In this document: one piece after another, positions 32,725-43,207 of the stretch
Layout: each line of letters begins with the position of its first letter
How positions within the stretch are numbered: the first letter of the stretch is position 1
Source of the DNA: Pseudarthrobacter sp. NBSH8
GTDB lineage: Bacteria > Actinomycetota > Actinomycetes > Actinomycetales > Micrococcaceae
Reading direction: 5' to 3'
Assembly: GCF_014217545.1 (NCBI RefSeq)
Contig: NZ_CP043178.1
Span: 992,001-1,056,000, forward strand
DNA: 64,000 bases
Notes under the pieces: generated by a model
Seen by the model: only the letters and a program-made list of their open reading frames with translations
Told to the model about the DNA's origin: nothing
Database searches by the model: none
Program-made: the position numbers and the translations under genes

Positions 32725-33763
32725 GGGAGCAACATCCGTGAAGGCCGCGACGGATGCCAGTGAAGCGATCCAGGTCCGGAACACCGGCTTCGATCCGCTG
32801 GGCCCTGTGGTGTGCTCCAAAGTTGTGGGGTCCGGCCGCACGGTGAACTACATCGACGACGGCGGCGCCGGGGCGGTCCCGCTGCTTTTCCTCGGCGGCG
32901 CAGGAACAACCGTCAGGGCCTTCAGGCTCCTGGAGTTCGCCCGGTCCTTCCGGCACGAATTGGGGATCCGAGTGGTGTCTGTAGAACGCAATGGGCTGGG
33001 GCAGAGCGTGTTCGATCCCGCCGTCGGATTGGATGAGTACGCCGCGGACGTGTGGTCCCTGCTGGACGCCCTGGGCATCGGGCAAATCTCCGTCCTCGCG
33101 ATTTCCGGTGGCGGACCCTACGCCGCCGCGATCATCGCGGCGCGCCCGGCGCAGGTCCGGTCCCTGCATCTGGCTTGCGCCTTTGCCGAAAGGCCCGAGC
33201 GCGCGGACGCGCTGATGGAGGCGGACGATGTTGCTGCGGACCCGGTGGCCTGGTGGAGGTTCCCGGCCGACAGTTCTATCCACTCCATTCCCGGTTTCGT
33301 TGACTCGGTGATCGAGGAAGCCACTCGGGGGCTCTTTGCGAAGGGGCGCGACGTTCCGCCCGATGGGCTGAGGCAGGCCTTTGGTCTGTACGCGTCCGAG
33401 CCGCTTCGGGACCTGTCCTCGGTCCAGGCTCCGGCGTTCCTGTATTGGGGGAGTGAAGACGAGCTGGTCCCACCGGAACAGATGGGGCGCTGGACAGCTG
33501 CCCTGGCCGGGAGCGCAATGGTGGAACGGGTCTACCTGGGCGAGGGCCACGACGTGCAGTACCGCCACTGGGACCAGATCCTGGCCGATGTGAAGTTCCT
33601 CGGTGGGCGCATCGTGGCCAGCCGCGGCGGGCGGACACAGCTCATCGTGCCCGAGGAGGAAGCAGAATTCCTCGCAGCGGGTGGCATTCTTGGCATCGCC
33701 GCCTGGCAAAGGCCCACGGACGCGCCGCCCGAACCCTTCCCGGGCCCGACACTTCAGCGATAG
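32711..33763 (+). CDS. Alpha/beta hydrolase, last gene of the operon
   Basis: This is a 350-residue protein. ATG at 32711 lies inside the end of the preceding gene; a later start is possible because the first 40 residues are not part of the fold. The nucleophile elbow is LAISGGGPYAAAI, the acid is in LYWGSEDELVP and the histidine in LGEGHDVQYRH, so the triad is complete. Long C-terminal extra residues (RGGRTQLIVPEEEAEFLAAG) are unusual. It may act as a thioesterase, ester hydrolase or carbon-carbon hydrolase. No thiolase is encoded in the operon, so a role in ending the pathway is an attractive guess. Confidence 0.8.
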   Translation: MTTGEGATSVKAATDASEAIQVRNTGFDPLGPVVCSKVVGSGRTVNYIDDGGAGAVPLLFLGGAGTTVRAFRLLEFARSFRHELGIRVVSVERNGLGQSVFDPAVGLDEYAADVWSLLDALGIGQISVLAISGGGPYAAAIIAARPAQVRSLHLACAFAERPERADALMEADDVAADPVAWWRFPADSSIHSIPGFVDSVIEEATRGLFAKGRDVPPDGLRQAFGLYASEPLRDLSSVQAPAFLYWGSEDELVPPEQMGRWTAALAGSAMVERVYLGEGHDVQYRHWDQILADVKFLGGRIVASRGGRTQLIVPEEEAEFLAAGGILGIAAWQRPTDAPPEPFPGPTLQR

Positions 33764-33802
33764 CGCCGTGGACGCCACACCAGGACAATTTACCCGGAAG
33801 GG

Positions 33803-34957
33803 TCAGCTGGAGGGCGCCAGCAGTCCTGCCGCGACCAGCAGAGCCAGCAGAATCATGATGATGCCGATGGCTCCGACGATCCAGATCCGGCTGGATTTCC
33901 CCTTCGGCGCCCGCCAGATGGCGATGACCGCCGCGAGAAGCAACCCCGCGGCGACCGGGATGAATGCGAGCTGCCGGGGTTCGGTGTCGAGGGGGAGGAG
34001 CCGGTCGGCACCGTAGAGGGCCAGAACCAGGGCCGGAATGCCGAGGCCGAGGGAGGCCACCGCGGCAAGGGTGTTGAACGCGGCCTGCGAGTCCGCTTCC
34101 CGGGAGTTTGAAACGCTGGCCGCCGCGGCCATGAGATCCCGGGCGGAACCGGACTCGGCGTCAAGCTGTTTGCGCATCTCCAGGCACTGGCGGACGGCGG
34201 CGTCATGAAGGCGCATCCAGCTGCGGGTGGTGGAGGTCGCTGCGGCGGCGTCATTGATGATCGACGGGTCCTGGAGCCGGCGGTACGAATGGTACGCCTC
34301 CGGGTCTGAAAGGTGCAGCCACAGGCCTTCACGGACCGCTTCCCTGGCTTCATCCGCGGCGCGGCCGCAGATGATGTTCAGCTCGAGCAGGGACGCGACG
34401 ATGGGTGTGTTGCTGGTGGTCGGGTGGCTCTTGCTGCTGAAGTGGGCCAGCCGGTGTTCGAGGTCGTATCGGATCTCCCGGACGCTCGCCACGGCGTTGC
34501 GGGACAGCTCGGCCAGGGCTTTGGCGTGTTTGGCGATATGCAGCTGGTTGTCTGTCACGGAGGTTGCGTCGGGCCACTCCGGGAGTTCGCGATTAAACTC
34601 TGCCGTGGCGGCCTGGACCTGCTCATTGGTGCTGGCTTCGGCCACGGTCACGCGCACGAACTCGCCGTCGTCCGCACCTTCCACCCACGCATTGGTCACG
34701 AACGACTCGACGGCTGCATGATCGATGTCCTGGATCGACAGGCAGCTGTGGCCCACCAGGACCACGCGGCGGCCCTTCTCCCCGGACACCCGCAGCAGCG
34801 GCACCACGCGGAGGATGCCGGGACCTTGGGCGCTGCCGGGATGTCCGGCCGATGCCTTGGCCACCATGTCCCGCTGGGTGAGGACATGGTTACTGTGCTC
34901 AGTCGAGACGACCGTCGTGTTTTTGACGTGGGAATCCGGGGCAGTCGGTGCGCGCAT
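33803..34957 (-). CDS. Membrane protein of unknown function
   Basis: This is a 384-residue protein. The N-terminal about 260 residues are soluble and helical (ATAEFNRELPEWPD, SVREIRYDLEHRLAHFSSKS). Three C-terminal membrane helices follow: FNTLAAVASLGLGIPALVLAL, LAFIPVAAGLLLAAVIAIW and IWIVGAIGIIMILLALLVAA. The large cytoplasmic domain with a C-terminal membrane anchor superficially recalls CorA-type proteins, but no GMN motif is present. It converges on the operon above. A dispersed repeat copy lies between its start and the phoD stop. Confidence 0.6.
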   Translation of the reverse strand: MRAPTAPDSHVKNTTVVSTEHSNHVLTQRDMVAKASAGHPGSAQGPGILRVVPLLRVSGEKGRRVVLVGHSCLSIQDIDHAAVESFVTNAWVEGADDGEFVRVTVAEASTNEQVQAATAEFNRELPEWPDATSVTDNQLHIAKHAKALAELSRNAVASVREIRYDLEHRLAHFSSKSHPTTSNTPIVASLLELNIICGRAADEAREAVREGLWLHLSDPEAYHSYRRLQDPSIINDAAAATSTTRSWMRLHDAAVRQCLEMRKQLDAESGSARDLMAAAASVSNSREADSQAAFNTLAAVASLGLGIPALVLALYGADRLLPLDTEPRQLAFIPVAAGLLLAAVIAIWRAPKGKSSRIWIVGAIGIIMILLALLVAAGLLAPSS

Positions 34958-34989
34958 GGGCTAATCGTATGGGTGGAGCAAGCACAGAC

Positions 34990-35013
34990 GGGTTTCGACA
35001 GGCCCGAACGCCG
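34990..35013. repeat. Dispersed gene-end repeat, copy
   Basis: GGGTTTCGACAGGCCCGAAC followed by GCCG, 25 bases beyond the phoD stop. Confidence 0.6.
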
Positions 35014-35037
35014 GGCTCGCAGCCGCGGGGGCGGGCT

Positions 35038-36624
35038 CTACCGCGCCACCAGCCCCGGCACCCCGTCCTGGATCGCGAAGGTGGCCTTGGTGGAAACCGG
35101 TGCGCCCGGTGTCGTGACGTGATCGAGCACCCGGAAGTCCGCTGTGAGGGCGTCCTTGGTGATCTTCATGTTTACGTAGCCGCGGTTGTCGTTGTAGAAC
35201 TTCAGGTGCGGGTTCCAGGCCTGAACCGGGTCCGCCGTCGAGCCTGACCCGTCGCCGGTGGAGGTGATGGAGGTGCAGACGAGTTCGGAGCCCACCACGG
35301 GGGAGGCGGGGTCCTTGTAGTCCACCTTGATGTCGTTGGCCCAGTTGCGGTGGACGTCGCCGGTGAGGACCACTGCGTTGCGGACGTTGGCGTCCACCCA
35401 GCCCTGGGTGATGCGGCGGCGTGAGGCGGCGTAGCCGTCCCATCCGTCCATGGAGACGTCGTCGATCTCGGGCGCGGCGTTCCGGTCCCTTTCGGCGAAG
35501 AACACCTGCTGGCCCAGGATGTCCCAGCGCTGGGTGGAGTTCCGGAAGCCGTCCAGCAGCCACTTTTCCTGCTCGGCGCCGGTGATGGTGCGGTCCTCGG
35601 CGAGGCGTTCGGTGACATTCTTCTTCCAGCCGTCGCCGGCGAGCTGGTCGTCGCGGTACTGCCGGGTGTCCATCATGTGGAAGTTGGCGAGCTGCCCCCA
35701 TTGGATGTTGCGGTAGATCTTCATATCGAACCCGGCCGGCACGGAGGACGCCCGCAGCGGCATGTTCTCGTAGTAGGCCTGGAATGCGGCGGTTCGGCGC
35801 TGCCGGAACCGCTCGGTGGTGTCGTTGAGCTGGTTGGCGTCCTTGTTCTCCGGAACCTCGTCCGCCCAGTTGTTGTCCACCTCGTGGTCATCCCAGACCA
35901 CCAGCCATGGTGCGATGGCGTGCGCGGCCTGCAGATCGGCGTCGGACTTGTATTGTGCGTGCCGCTGCCGATACCCGGCCAGGCTGGCGGTCTCGGGGCC
36001 CTGGTGGTCGCGCGGGTTGCCGCCGCCGATCACGTAGCTGTCCTTCTTGTACTCGTAGATGTAGTCACCCAGGTGCAGGACCAGGTCCGGGTGGTCCTGG
36101 GCCAGCCGTGAGTAGGCAGTGAAGTAGCCGTGCTCAAACTGCGAGCAGCTGGCGAACGCCATGGCCAGCGCCGCGGGCGTCTCGTGCGGCGCCGGGCTGG
36201 TGAGCGTGCGGCCCACCACGCTGACGTGCTTGCCAGTGCGGAACCGGTAGAAGTACTCGCGCCCCGGCCGCAGGCCGCGCAGCTCCACGTGGATGGAGTG
36301 CGCGGTTTCGATCCCGGCGTGCTCGACGCCGCGGGCCACCACCGTGCGCATGTTGGCGTCCTCTGCCACTTCCCACGCCACGGCGACGTTGCGGGAGGGC
36401 ATGCCGCCCAGGCCGTCTTCGGCAATAGGATCCACCGCGAGGCGGGTCCAGATCACGAAGCCGTCCGGCCATGGCTCGCCGGAGGCGATGCCCAGCAGGA
36501 ACGGATCGGTGCGGAGGCCGGCGTCGTCCGCTGTTGAAACGGCGACGGCGGCACCCGGCCAGGCAACGACGAGCCCGGCCCCAAGGCCGGCGGAAAGAAG
36601 GGATCTGCGTGAAATGTTGTCCAT
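35038..36624 (-). CDS. phoD: Alkaline phosphatase D (PhoD), Tat-exported
   Basis: This is a 528-residue protein. SRRSLLSAGLGAGLVVAW is a twin-arginine signal with cleavage near AVA-VS. The N-terminal beta domain has FLLGIASGEPWPDGFVIWTR and LRPGREYFYRFRTG. The calcium/iron-phosphate active site is marked by LHLGDYIYEY (near 185), VVWDDHEVDNNWADE (near 243), QVFFAERD, and VLTGDVHRNWANDIK (near 420). It releases phosphate from mono- and diesters outside the cell. Three direct repeats just upstream look like a PHO box, so phosphate starvation control is likely. Broken copies of this gene lie at 1781, 4179 and 7805. Confidence 0.95.
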   Translation of the reverse strand: MDNISRRSLLSAGLGAGLVVAWPGAAVAVSTADDAGLRTDPFLLGIASGEPWPDGFVIWTRLAVDPIAEDGLGGMPSRNVAVAWEVAEDANMRTVVARGVEHAGIETAHSIHVELRGLRPGREYFYRFRTGKHVSVVGRTLTSPAPHETPAALAMAFASCSQFEHGYFTAYSRLAQDHPDLVLHLGDYIYEYKKDSYVIGGGNPRDHQGPETASLAGYRQRHAQYKSDADLQAAHAIAPWLVVWDDHEVDNNWADEVPENKDANQLNDTTERFRQRRTAAFQAYYENMPLRASSVPAGFDMKIYRNIQWGQLANFHMMDTRQYRDDQLAGDGWKKNVTERLAEDRTITGAEQEKWLLDGFRNSTQRWDILGQQVFFAERDRNAAPEIDDVSMDGWDGYAASRRRITQGWVDANVRNAVVLTGDVHRNWANDIKVDYKDPASPVVGSELVCTSITSTGDGSGSTADPVQAWNPHLKFYNDNRGYVNMKITKDALTADFRVLDHVTTPGAPVSTKATFAIQDGVPGLVAR

Positions 36625-36653
36625 GGGTTCGACCGTATTGCGGCCGGTTGGAC

Positions 36654-36686
36654 ATGTTGTGAAAGCGGTGTGAATGGGTGGTTAAC
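36654..36686 (-). promoter_or_regulatory. PHO box-like direct repeats upstream of phoD
   Basis: Three contiguous 11-base units on the minus strand: GTTAACCACCC, ATTCACACCGC, TTTCACAACAT. Actinobacterial PhoP binds tandem 11-base units related to GTTCACC. The block ends 30 bases before the phoD ATG. Confidence 0.6.
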
Positions 36687-36758
36687 TGCGTGACAAAACC
36701 TGTCGATTTGGCGCAGTAATCCACTACGACGACGGCGACCCGTCCCGCACCCTCCATA

Positions 36759-38255
36759 TCATCTGGAAGTTGGAACCTGTTCCAGGTCTTCGGCATCGTT
36801 TTCCGAATCAATGTCCGAAGAGTTTGCAGCGGTTGCTTCGTTGTCCCAGCGCCCCGATTCGCGCTGGGAGTAGAACCAAATGGGTATGTAGAGCGCCAAA
36901 ACGAGGAAGCCGAGCCAGGTTGAAGTCCAGCCAATCTCCTGGCTGTTCAGGTAGACCACACCGATCAGACAGAGTGGCAGGTTGAACAGGCCAAAGATCA
37001 TGGCGACGTTTTTCCAGCCCTTGGGTGCTTTGAAGGGCCTTTCCAGGCTAGCGAAGGCGGGGTTTTTTTTGGCTCTGACATAGGCGAACAGGCTGATGCC
37101 GTTGGCGCAGGTGTAGCCAATGGCGGCGGCCGCGAGAATAGCGGAGAGGGAGCCCATGGAGATCAGGACCAGATTAAAGGCCGCGGTGACGAGCAAGGCG
37201 ATAAAGGGAGTTCCGTGGCGGTTCGTTTTGCCGAAGACCTTGGGAAGGTTGCCTTCTGTCGTCATGGAGTGCAGCGCCCGGGACGAACCCAGGTAAGCCG
37301 TTTGGATGATCAGGATCATCGCGGCGATCAGCATGATGATGGTGACGATTGAGCCGGCCTCGCCAAAGACTGCCTGGGCAACTGGAATCAGGGGCGATAC
37401 AGGCTCCGCCATCACACCTTCAACACCGAGCACGCCGATTACTGAAGCCTGCACCATTACGTACGAGAGGAAGCAGATGATGCCGCAGGCAAACAGTGCT
37501 TTCGGGACATCTTTGGAAGGGTTCTTGTATTCGGGGGCGTAGATGGCTGCTGTTTCCCAGCCACAGGCACTCCACTGTGCAATCGCAAAGATGCCAAAGA
37601 GAATGAGGATGTGGTGCATGTCCCAGGCCCAGTCAGTCGGCCACCAGTTGCCGGTGATATTGGCAAAGTCGACATGTCCGGTAGCAAAAGGCGCCACGGT
37701 GAGGATAACCAGCGGTATCAGGGATACGGCCGCCAGGATGTAGCCCAGGATGGCGCCGTCCTTGAGGCCGAACCAGTTAACGATGAACAATCCGGTAAAG
37801 ATCACCAGACCGGAGATCAACGCGAGCTGGTACTCGGTAAATGTCTCGGCCAGAACCGGAAAGAGTCCGTGCAGGTAACCGCCCACCAGGATGGCGAAGA
37901 TCGCCAGGACCGGGTTCCAGGCAAACCAGTAGCTCCATGCGGAAAAGCCGCCGATCAGTTTGCCCTTGTCGTACTTGCCTTTGAAGTTCTCGGTGCGAAA
38001 AACATGCTGCGCGAAACCTGGCAGACCAGAGGCCTTGGGAAAGGTTGTAGCCATTTCAGCATAGGCAGCGTTCTGTATGAAACCCTGGATGACCGACAAC
38101 CCCCAGACCAGGATTGCTGCGGCAGCCATATACATCGGCAGGTAGCCTAGGGACGGCAGAATCAACAAGGGGACCCCCAGTGCTATGGCCAAGCCCTGTT
38201 TCCAGTTGATCGATCTTTCCAGATGGCCAACACCGTCCGAAATGCTTTTACTCAT
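36759..38255 (-). CDS. APC-family amino acid/amine permease
   Basis: This is a 498-residue protein. ATG at 38255 follows TAAGGAGACTGTT, an excellent ribosome site. About twelve membrane helices are present, beginning INWKQGLAIALGVPLLILPS. The helix 6 region reads QWSACGWETAAIYAPEYKNP, a typical APC Glu-containing motif. AAMILIIQTAYLGSSRALHS and GNLPKVFGKTNRHGTPFIAL are also characteristic. The charged C-terminus is cytoplasmic. The substrate is an amino acid or organic amine. GC content is lower than that of its neighbours. It probably works with the monooxygenase and cupins beyond the 430-base gap. Confidence 0.88.
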   Translation of the reverse strand: MSKSISDGVGHLERSINWKQGLAIALGVPLLILPSLGYLPMYMAAAAILVWGLSVIQGFIQNAAYAEMATTFPKASGLPGFAQHVFRTENFKGKYDKGKLIGGFSAWSYWFAWNPVLAIFAILVGGYLHGLFPVLAETFTEYQLALISGLVIFTGLFIVNWFGLKDGAILGYILAAVSLIPLVILTVAPFATGHVDFANITGNWWPTDWAWDMHHILILFGIFAIAQWSACGWETAAIYAPEYKNPSKDVPKALFACGIICFLSYVMVQASVIGVLGVEGVMAEPVSPLIPVAQAVFGEAGSIVTIIMLIAAMILIIQTAYLGSSRALHSMTTEGNLPKVFGKTNRHGTPFIALLVTAAFNLVLISMGSLSAILAAAAIGYTCANGISLFAYVRAKKNPAFASLERPFKAPKGWKNVAMIFGLFNLPLCLIGVVYLNSQEIGWTSTWLGFLVLALYIPIWFYSQRESGRWDNEATAANSSDIDSENDAEDLEQVPTSR

Positions 38256-38689
38256 AACAGTCTCCTTAGACGGCTTCACGTCGTCTGATCTTTTAGGTTA
38301 AATAACCAGGTTCATGCCATTCGCGCAGTTTTCCACGATGTGTAGAAGGAAAATGCATGCGTGCGTAATGGGACAAGCCGTACGTTTGTATCCTCAAACT
38401 TTTAGGCTCGGTTAAAAATGCAACTGCGATCTTGCAGTTGCATGTATTACCGCGAGTGAGAATGAATTCTGGCGCGTAAATTTCCGCGCAATGACCCAAG
38501 GTGGAATAGGTTTTCGAGGGTCTGTAGAGGCGAAATAATATGATGCCTGCCGTTCAGCGGCGTTTGATTTGCAGAAATGCTGAAGCACTTATCGTTGTGC
38601 TTGGGCGGAACTCTGCGGCATCTATGTCACGTCTTGAACGGCTATATCGTTTCGTAGACGGTTGTGCCGTCAAGGGTGGCGTCTAAGGC
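38256..38689. other. AT-rich intergenic region upstream of the permease
   Basis: About 430 bases without a gene, clearly richer in A and T than the surroundings. It carries the palindrome at 38418-38443 and presumably the permease promoter. Confidence 0.5.
38418..38443. promoter_or_regulatory. Perfect palindrome, probable operator
   Basis: ATGCAACTGC-GATCTT-GCAGTTGCAT: ten-base perfect arms with a six-base spacer, about 165 bases upstream of the permease start. It could also form a hairpin ending the cupin transcript. Confidence 0.5.
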
Positions 38690-39097
38690 TCAGATTTCGT
38701 AGTACCGGAAGGAATGCGACTCCGCGCCCTCGGGGTTGGGGCCATAGACGGTAACCATACGGGCGTAGGTGGGTGCCCAGTACCGGCCAAGTTGTCCGGG
38801 ATTTACGCGCGCCGAGTCGCCGGGTCTGAGGACGACAGTCTTGCCCTCGGACTCTATGTAGAGCTCGCCCTCCACGACGAAGTTCGTTTCGCTGTGAGGG
38901 TGAAAGTCTTCCCACCCGCAGGCTTCCAGTTCCCATTCTGAGAGTCGGAAGTCATCCCAACGGCCTACGGGATCCGCGTTTATGAATCTGCAGCGCAATC
39001 GCGGCCATTCATCCTTCATGACCTGCATGGACTTCGCTGACCAAAAGTCGATCGTTTCCCCCGTCGTCAGTGCCGGGGGCTGGGTGGCTGTGGCCAT
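38690..39097 (-). CDS. Cupin-domain protein
   Basis: This is a 135-residue single-domain cupin. Motif 1 (EDFHPHSETNFVVEGELYI) keeps the metal-binding HxH and Glu. Motif 2 (PGDSARVNPGQLGRYWAPTY) lacks the usual His. GGTGAAAGATT lies before the ATG. It could be a small dioxygenase, isomerase or sensor of a metabolite. It is divergent from the EutQ-like gene and upstream of the permease on the same strand. Confidence 0.75.
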   Translation of the reverse strand: MATATQPPALTTGETIDFWSAKSMQVMKDEWPRLRCRFINADPVGRWDDFRLSEWELEACGWEDFHPHSETNFVVEGELYIESEGKTVVLRPGDSARVNPGQLGRYWAPTYARMVTVYGPNPEGAESHSFRYYEI

Positions 39098-39579
39098 AAT
39101 CTTTCACCGTTCTTCAGTTGGAAATCTGATTTGCGGACATATCGGTGAAACAAAAATCAATTACATCAACGTGATGTGAATCACGGACTTTCAATACTCT
39201 GACATTGACAATCGTCCTAGTCAATAGTCCAGGAGCAGAAGATGGGACGTTTTTCGGTCGCGGATCCGAGCGTTAGTTGACAAAAAGAATCTCGCAGAAA
39301 TCTGTCCCGAACGATTGACTTGTACGACTGTTCATGTCAAGGTCGGTGGACGACGGAGCGTGATTCACTTCACATCGGCACAGCTCGAGGAGGAGCTCAA
39401 CCGGTCCGTTAAGAATCAAGAATGTCGGATTTGCGACCATTCCTCCCGGAGCCATAACCCGGTTTCAGAGGTGACCTTCAATGCAGTCCCTTATGCGCCA
39501 AAAGCGCCGTCCCCTATGGCTATTTATGCCCTAAATGAGGAGTTCTGAAGAGCTCTTCACCCAATTCACAGGAGAGACC
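39098..39579. other. Divergent regulatory region between the two cupin genes
   Basis: About 480 bases, AT-rich near 39130-39230. ATTGAC (39204-39209) and GTCAAT (39220-39225) form an inverted repeat with a ten-base spacer, a plausible operator. No gene is supported; a 77-codon plus-strand frame at 39315 lacks a ribosome site. Confidence 0.5.
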
Positions 39580-41461
<1,882 letters not shown>

Positions 41462-41483
41462 CTACAGGATATTCGCGCTCCGG

Positions 41484-41522
41484 ACCGTATCCTGGCTGTT
41501 GCATCGACAGCCAGGATACGGT
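41484..41522 (+). terminator. Hairpin terminator after the monooxygenase gene
   Basis: A perfect 16-base stem, ACCGTATCCTGGCTGT / ACAGCCAGGATACGGT, with a seven-base loop, 23 bases past the stop. There is no T run. Confidence 0.8.
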
Positions 41523-41574
41523 CTTCGGCGGTACCAAAATCCAGTCCTTCAACGCCAGGTGCAAAGGGTGGTCT

Positions 41575-41807
41575 ATGCGGGTATCTGCTTCGGAACGAAA
41601 AGGACAGCTGATTGCAGCCACGGTTGAAATTATGCGGCGTGGGGGTATAGGGCCGGTGACTATGCGGGCCACTGCCGAGGTGGCTAAAGCCCCGTTGGCT
41701 ACGGCTCATATTGCTTCAGCGATAAAGACGAGCTCACTTTGTGGGCAACACGCAATGCCCGACCCGAAGGCTCCCTATCACAGCGCCCAGTTCTAGCAGG
41801 CGTCTAG
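41575..41807 (+). pseudogene. TetR-type regulator, frameshifted and truncated
   Basis: ERKGQLIAATVEIMRRGGIG and PVTMRATAEVAKAPLATAH form the N-terminal half of a TetR/BetI-like DNA-binding domain. At about 41712 one base is missing. The other frame continues YCFSDKDELTLWATRNARPE to a stop at 41805-41807. The ligand-binding domain is gone. It may once have controlled the monooxygenase cluster. Confidence 0.7.
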
Positions 41808-42237
41808 GGCGGGTCTTCTCCCACGGGCGAAACAGCCGCGACCTCAATCTCAACCCCTGCGTCCCGGAACTTCGGCACCTGACCCGCCGACGCCGTCGTC
41901 CGTTACCCAAGTCCACGGCAGCGCGAGCCCCGGTCCGGGCTCAATGTGGGCTCGGTTCAGACGCCCCGTCTTGTTTCCGCGCTGCCTCGTCGATCGCTTC
42001 CAACACCCGCGCGTGGTTTGCCGCGTCCTTGAGGTCGTAGCGGAGCGGCGTTCATCAAAATGCCCCATCCACAACGCGACGCTCGTTACCGGAAGCCCCT
42101 ATGTCGTGCTGATTCTGGAACCATTGACACTCCTTCTGCCAGGGCGTGTACTTAAATCGGGTTCTGCTTGAGCAGAGGCCCAGCCATGGAGCGGCCCGCC
42201 CTTTCCGTGAGCCGCCCTTGAAACGGGAGGTCGGAAA
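41808..42237. other. Gene-free region with decayed minus-strand pieces
   Basis: About 430 bases with no intact gene. It holds the DeoR fragment next listed. A minus-strand tail, RYDLKDAANHARVLEAIDEA, ends near 41944 and looks protein-like but was not assigned to a family. The ribosome site of the next gene lies at the right end. Confidence 0.45.
41832..41928 (-). pseudogene. Fragment of the C-terminus of a DeoR-family regulator
   Basis: The minus strand reads LALPWTWVTDDG and, after a frameshift, QVPKFRDAGVEIEVA. The intact DeoR protein at 46332-47099 ends LALPWTLVTDDGADPAQVQK, FRGSGIEVVLAGG. Bases match at most positions over about 95 nucleotides. The rest of the gene is absent. Confidence 0.65.
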
Positions 42238-42681
42238 ATGGGACAGGCACGCGAGGTAATGGATCGCTTAACCTCGGCAATGACAGCGAGAGATAAAGAG
42301 ACGCAGGCAGCCTGTTATGCCGCTGATGCGGTCGCCGTTACCCCGGATCAAGGCGAGATTACCGGGCAGGAAGCAATCAGCAACTACCTGTCGCAATTCG
42401 GGGAATCATTCCCTGACGTCGGCTATGAGTCTTTGCAGAAATATGAGGCTGGAAATGTAGCGATCGATGAGGGCTATGTCACCGGAACCAACACAGGACC
42501 GCTGCCCTTGCCATCCGGCGAAAGCCTGCCTGCAACGGGCAAAAGCATCAGGGTGAGAAGTTGCGACGTCGCGCACGTAGAGGGTGGCCTAATCAAACAG
42601 CACACGTTCTACTTTGACCAGAGGGAGCTCATGGGACAACTTGGCCTGCTCCCTGAATCCCCTTCCAAGCCAGGAGCCTGA
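42238..42681 (+). CDS. SnoaL-like ester cyclase/NTF2-fold protein
   Basis: This is a 147-residue protein; GGGAGGTCGG precedes the ATG. AREVMDRLTSAMTARDKETQ, CYAADAVAVTPDQGEITGQE, then FPDVGYESLQKYEAGN and IKQHTFYFDQRELMGQLGLL follow the SnoaL-like polyketide cyclase pattern. Members are small-molecule binding or isomerising enzymes with an alpha+beta cone. Composition is somewhat lower in GC than most of the window. It may be co-transcribed with the small protein 235 bases downstream. Confidence 0.75.
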   Translation: MGQAREVMDRLTSAMTARDKETQAACYAADAVAVTPDQGEITGQEAISNYLSQFGESFPDVGYESLQKYEAGNVAIDEGYVTGTNTGPLPLPSGESLPATGKSIRVRSCDVAHVEGGLIKQHTFYFDQRELMGQLGLLPESPSKPGA

Positions 42682-42916
42682 ATGGCAGATTAGGGCCACC
42701 GGTAGCGCCACAATCGGAAATGATCTGAGCTGCCGTACCCGTTGCCCGTCAACAGACACGGCTGCGCCCTTGCGGCCACTTGGGACGGAAGGGTTCTCAG
42801 GTCCTTACTGTTGCCGGGAGCTATCCCAAGGGGCAGATCTCGCTTCTTGCCTAAGAGCAGGCTCGCCCACCTGACAGAAGGGGCCAAACAACCGGATTAG
42901 TTGGAGGAAAATCGAA

Positions 42917-43207
42917 ATGTTCGCCAGAGTCAGCACCTACGGAACCGGACCGGAAACCATCTCGGATGCGCCATCGGAAGACATCATCAACAGGGCGCTT
43001 GAAATTCCGGGGTGCAAGGGAATCTACTATTTGCGCGGGAAAGGTGCAGGCAAAGACCTGTCCATCACATTGTGGGACTCTGAGGATTCCATGACGGCGA
43101 GCCGGGAGACAGCGAATAAGATCAGGACAGAGACCAGCGCAGCTGAAGGAACTCAGATCCTCGCCGTGGAGGAATTCGAAGTGACGGCCAGCAGCTTCAA
43201 AGACTGA
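42917..43207 (+). CDS. Small ferredoxin-fold protein, antibiotic biosynthesis monooxygenase-like
   Basis: This is a 96-residue protein. GGAGGAAAATCGAA precedes the ATG. MFARVSTYGTGPE, PGCKGIYYLRGKGAGKDLSI, TLWDSEDSMTASRETANKI and VEEFEVTASS fit the dimeric alpha+beta barrel (ABM) layout. Such proteins are often cofactor-free oxygenases or chaperone-like. No catalytic residue can be named. A long hairpin lies downstream. Confidence 0.65.
   Translation: MFARVSTYGTGPETISDAPSEDIINRALEIPGCKGIYYLRGKGAGKDLSITLWDSEDSMTASRETANKIRTETSAAEGTQILAVEEFEVTASSFKD

Noticed and set aside
39315..39548. A 77-codon plus-strand frame between the cupin genes
   Set aside because: No ribosome site or family resemblance; the region is better read as regulatory.
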